From contig CALFYH010000345.1 in the NCBI GenBank assembly GCA_937952155.1, positions 1 through 9,944 of the forward strand: a DNA stretch of 9,944 nucleotides. Direction: 5' to 3'. A model generated the notes under the pieces. It saw only the letters and a program-made list of their open reading frames with translations. It searched no databases and was not told the DNA's origin. Shown here in pieces: positions 7,423 through 9,944 of this stretch (its first letter is position 1; every line of letters begins with the position of its first letter). Source of the DNA: an uncultured Saprospiraceae bacterium (GTDB lineage Bacteria; Bacteroidota; Bacteroidia; Chitinophagales; Saprospiraceae). Position numbers and translations under genes: made by a program.

Positions 7423-7962
7423 ATGACCAAAAATAAAAAATATATCTTTACATCAGAACGACTTGGATTCAGAAACTGGATATTGTCGGACTTTGACCCT
7501 TTGCATGCAATAAATTCTGACGAAAAAACAATGGAATTTTTTCCGGGTATTTTGACAAGGCCACAGACCATTGAATTTGTCAAACGTATGCAGAAGCTAT
7601 TTCAAGATAAAGGTTTTTGTTATTTTGCTGTGGACAAACTTGAAACCAACCAATTTATAGGATTTATCGGGCTTTCCGAACAAACTTATCAAGCTGATTT
7701 TACGCCATGTATTGACATCGGTTGGAGAATCAGTCGCAATTAATGGAATAAAGGCTATGCAACAGAAGGTGCAAAAAGATGCCTAGATTATGCGTTACTC
7801 ACTTTAAAACTTGAGCATGTATATTCCATTGCCCCAAAGATAAATATTAAATCTGAACACATTATGCAAAAAATCGGGTTAATAAAATTAGACGAATTTA
7901 ACCATGCATTATTATCCGATCATGAATTACTAAAAACATGCGTTTTGTATAAAAATCAGTAA
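7423..7962 (+). pseudogene. GNAT family N-acetyltransferase (RimJ/RimL-like) interrupted by an in-frame stop
   Basis: The frame from ATG 7423 encodes 106 residues of a RimJ/RimL-type GNAT protein: SERLGFRNWILSDFDPLHAI, then MEFFPGILTRPQT, then FCYFAVDKLETNQFIGFIGL, then DIGWRISRN. TAA at 7741-7743 stops it there. The same frame continues without any frameshift to TAA at 7960-7962 and encodes the rest of the family: WNKGYATEGAKRCLDYALL (acetyl-CoA pyrophosphate-binding loop), VYSIAPKINIKSE, IMQKIGL and a normal C-terminus. Relatives have an ordinary residue, often aromatic, just before the W of WNKGYA, so one nonsense change explains the break. Full length would be 179 residues, normal for the family. 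Truncation removes the acetyl-CoA site, so the short product should be inactive. A sequencing error or suppression of the stop are the alternatives. The gene lies 5 nt behind the preceding stop. Confidence 0.85.
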
Positions 7963-7981
7963 TTTCAATTGGATGTATGAC

Positions 7982-8005
7982 AAATATCACCATCACAATA
8001 TTTTT
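7982..8005 (+). terminator. Weak AT-only hairpin after the acetyltransferase pseudogene
   Basis: AAATAT at 7982-7987 pairs with ATATTT at 7998-8003 around a ten-base loop, and two further T residues follow. It lies 20 nt after the end of the broken gene and just before the feo promoter, a sensible place for a terminator. The stem has no G-C pairs, so support is weak. Confidence 0.25.
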
Positions 8006-8011
8006 AATGGC

Positions 8012-8044
8012 TTGTTTCGAATTGTAATTATTTTTATATCTTTG
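8012..8044 (+). promoter_or_regulatory. Bacteroidota-type promoter of the feoAB operon
   Basis: TTG at 8012-8014 (-33) and TATCTTTG at 8037-8044 (-7, exact match to TAnnTTTG) are separated by 22 nt, the spacing of Bacteroidota housekeeping promoters. Transcription would begin near 8050, about 25 nt before the feoA start. A Fur or other iron-responsive operator would be expected here, but I cannot identify one with confidence. Confidence 0.6.
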
Positions 8045-8073
8045 CAATTTGAATTTAGTCTAAATAATATATA

Positions 8074-8310
8074 GTGGTTTCGCCCAAAACATTAAATAGT
8101 CTCAATCCAGGTCAATCAGCCTTTGTTTCTGTTTTGAATGAAAACAATTTTACTTGTAAGCTGATGAATCTGGGTATTATGCCCAAAACCAAAGTGACTA
8201 TGGTCCGAAAAGCACCTTTTGGCGGCGCATTTTATATCAAAATAGATAATATCCAGATGGCAATGCGCGAAAGTGAAGCAAGTAGTATTTATATTCAGGA
8301 TATCGCATGA
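8074..8310 (+). CDS. feoA: Ferrous iron transport protein A
   Basis: FeoA is a small cytoplasmic SH3-like protein that assists the FeoB Fe2+ transporter. This 78-residue protein matches the usual length (75-85) and pattern: LNPGQSAFVSVL, then CKLMNLGIMPKTKVTMVRKA, then PFGGAFYIKIDNIQMAMRES, then EASSIYI. The start is GTG at 8074, the first start codon after the in-frame TAA at 8065-8067; no in-frame ATG precedes the conserved region. The stop overlaps the feoB ATG as ATGA, so translation of the two is coupled. In Bacteroides and Porphyromonas FeoA is commonly fused to FeoB; here they are separate proteins. Confidence 0.92.
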   Translation: MVSPKTLNSLNPGQSAFVSVLNENNFTCKLMNLGIMPKTKVTMVRKAPFGGAFYIKIDNIQMAMRESEASSIYIQDIA

Positions 8311-9944
8311 CACAAAAAACTGGACTGCCTATCATAGCTGTTCTGGGCAATCCCAATTCAGGAAAGTCGTCGCTCTTTAATTATCTGACTGGAATGAGAC
8401 AGGATGTGTCCAATTTTCCAGGTGTCACTGTCGATAAAAAAACTGCTTCTATGGTCTTACCTAGTGGCAAAGCCATTCAGATTATAGATTTCCCTGGTAC
8501 TTACAGTGTATTCCCAAATTCGGCAGAAGAGAAACTAGTCATCAATACAATTATCAATCCTGATGACGCAAATTTCCCAGATGCTGTACTCTACGTGGCC
8601 GATGTGACCCAACTCGATAGACACCTGCTTTTTGCTACTCAAATCAGAGATTTGGGTTTCCCGATGGTGTTTATTTTAAATATGGTTGATATAGCTGAGG
8701 CTGCAGGGACAAAAATCGACCCAATTGTGCTAGAAAAATACCTGGGTTGCAAAGTGATTCTTACTTCTGTGCGTACTGAAAAAGGGTTGAGTGAAATCAT
8801 GCCAGCCATAGATAGTATGTTGGACAAAAATAATCATCCCGTTGGAGTACTGTATCAGTCCACTGAAAAAGAAAATGTGGTGGCTTCTGCTGTGGCGTCA
8901 TTACTAAATACTACCAACCTATATAGAGCTAAACTTATAGCGCATCATGTAGAATGGCTCAGTTTTCTCAGTCCTATCCAAAAGGAAGGGATAACAAAAA
9001 TAAACCAATCTGAAGATTTTAATGATATTCGGTTTCAGGTCTTGGAGACGATGAATAGATTCGGTCATCATTCGCAAGTCGTACATAAAACTACTACAAA
9101 ATGTCCTTCAACAGATGAGACTTGGACAGACAAAATAGACAATTGGATCACACATAAAATCTGGGGCCCAATAATCTTTTTTACCATCATGCTCATTGTT
9201 TTTCAATCCATCTATAGTTGGGCAGAATTGCCGATGGAATGGATCGAAAAAGGATTTGCTGTCGCTGGGTCTTTTTTAAATGCAAACCTTCAGGATAGTT
9301 GGTGGAGCGATTTGCTGATAAATGGTGTCTTAGCGGGCTTAGGTGGCGTTTTAGTTTTTGTGCCTCAAATTACCATTCTATTTTTCTTAATTGCTTTGCT
9401 CGAAGAATCAGGTTATATGAGTAGGGTAGTGTACATGTTTGATTCCATCATGCAACATCTGGGTATGAATGGTCGCAGTATGGTATCATTGATCTCAAGT
9501 GGAGCATGTGCCATTCCAGCTATTATGGCAACTCGTACCATCAGCAACCAAAAGGAAAGGCTCATCACCATTCTCGTCAGTCCGCTTATTAGTTGTTCTG
9601 CGAGATTGCCGGTATATGCAGTATTGATCGGCTTTGTGGTACCTGATGTCAAAATATGGAACGTCATCAATTTGCAAGGACTTGCCTTTATGGGCTTGTA
9701 TCTTTTGGGTATCATCGGAGTCATAGTGTCATCTTTGTTTTTCAAAAAAATATTGAAATCGGAATCAACCTCATACTTAATGATCGAGTTGCCAAATTAT
9801 AAGCCGCCAATCTGGAAGAATGTATTTTTATTGGTTAAAGAAAAAGTATTATCTTTTATCATTGGAGCTGGCAAAATCATTCTGTTGATCTCTATGATTC
9901 TTTGGTTTCTGGCTAGTTATGGTCCTAAAGACAAGATGCAACAA
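8307..9944 (+). CDS. feoB: Ferrous iron transporter B, 3' end beyond window
   Basis: FeoB is the inner-membrane Fe2+ transporter with a cytoplasmic G domain. The frame is open from ATG 8307 to the window edge, giving 546 residues of a protein usually 700 or more long. The G domain is complete: G1 GNPNSGKSS (14-22), G2 Thr in GVTVDKK (39-45), G3 DFPG (61-64), G4 NMVD (125-128), G5 TSVR (153-156). A helical GDI-like region follows to about 280. The membrane domain starts at about 286 (WGPIIFFTIMLIVFQSIYSW), continues with GVLAGLGGVLVFVPQITILF and EESGYMSRVVY, then the two gate motifs GACAIPAIMATRTI (399-412) and SCSARLPVY (429-437), each with its conserved Cys. The missing 3' part should hold the last helices. 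The start overlaps feoA by ATGA. All catalytic and gate motifs visible are intact, so the transporter is probably functional. Confidence 0.95.
   Translation, partial: MTQKTGLPIIAVLGNPNSGKSSLFNYLTGMRQDVSNFPGVTVDKKTASMVLPSGKAIQIIDFPGTYSVFPNSAEEKLVINTIINPDDANFPDAVLYVADVTQLDRHLLFATQIRDLGFPMVFILNMVDIAEAAGTKIDPIVLEKYLGCKVILTSVRTEKGLSEIMPAIDSMLDKNNHPVGVLYQSTEKENVVASAVASLLNTTNLYRAKLIAHHVEWLSFLSPIQKEGITKINQSEDFNDIRFQVLETMNRFGHHSQVVHKTTTKCPSTDETWTDKIDNWITHKIWGPIIFFTIMLIVFQSIYSWAELPMEWIEKGFAVAGSFLNANLQDSWWSDLLINGVLAGLGGVLVFVPQITILFFLIALLEESGYMSRVVYMFDSIMQHLGMNGRSMVSLISSGACAIPAIMATRTISNQKERLITILVSPLISCSARLPVYAVLIGFVVPDVKIWNVINLQGLAFMGLYLLGIIGVIVSSLFFKKILKSESTSYLMIELPNYKPPIWKNVFLLVKEKVLSFIIGAGKIILLISMILWFLASYGPKDKMQQ

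Noticed and set aside
7741..7743. Genetic recoding of TAA as a sense codon
   Set aside because: TAA ends other intact genes in the window (for example at 1166-1168 and 2684-2686), so it works as a normal stop here.
9413..9745. - strand frames inside the right-hand region
   Set aside because: They overlap the membrane domain of feoB, whose gate motifs prove the + strand reading.

Overview
This window looks like a chromosomal segment from a member of the Bacteroidota, perhaps a Saprospiria- or Sphingobacteriia-like lineage. The DNA is AT-rich and starts lack clear Shine-Dalgarno sequences. Several upstream regions carry the Bacteroidota-type promoter (TTG about 25 nt before TAnnTTTG). The proteome also fits: a multidomain secreted protein ends in a type IX secretion (T9SS) type B-like sorting domain, and another exported protein begins with a carboxypeptidase-regulatory-like domain. 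No tRNA, rRNA, CRISPR array or intact mobile element was seen. All credible genes are on the + strand.

Layout. (1) 3-1168 holds the 3' end of a probable SPFH/band-7 membrane-scaffold gene. It overlaps by 4 nt (ATGA) a gene for a NAD-kinase-fold protein that keeps its GxDG and ST..GST motifs, so the two form a translationally coupled pair. (2) 1169-2118 has a spacer with a possible short gene remnant, then a soluble helical protein with a UVR-like hairpin and coiled coil. (3) 2201-2686 is a small exported glycine-rich protein typical of Bacteroidota hypotheticals; the remnant at 1222-1335 resembles its central part. (4) 2909-5509 encodes an 866-residue exported protein: propeller-like N-terminus, DUF11-like, SprB-like and Ig/PKD-like modules, then the C-terminal sorting domain. 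(5) 5675-7962 carries an exported carboxypeptidase-regulatory-domain protein, followed 5 nt later by a GNAT acetyltransferase gene broken by one in-frame stop. (6) 8074 to the right edge is a ferrous iron uptake operon, feoA and feoB, overlapping by ATGA and preceded by a good Bacteroidota promoter; feoB runs off the window.

The genes form several unrelated transcription units. The functionally clear unit is feoAB (Fe2+ import across the inner membrane). The most open-ended is the SPFH plus NAD-kinase-like pair at the left edge, where coupling of a membrane scaffold to a nucleotide-binding enzyme suggests a joint but unknown role. The broken acetyltransferase and the possible paralog remnant show ongoing gene decay between otherwise intact genes.
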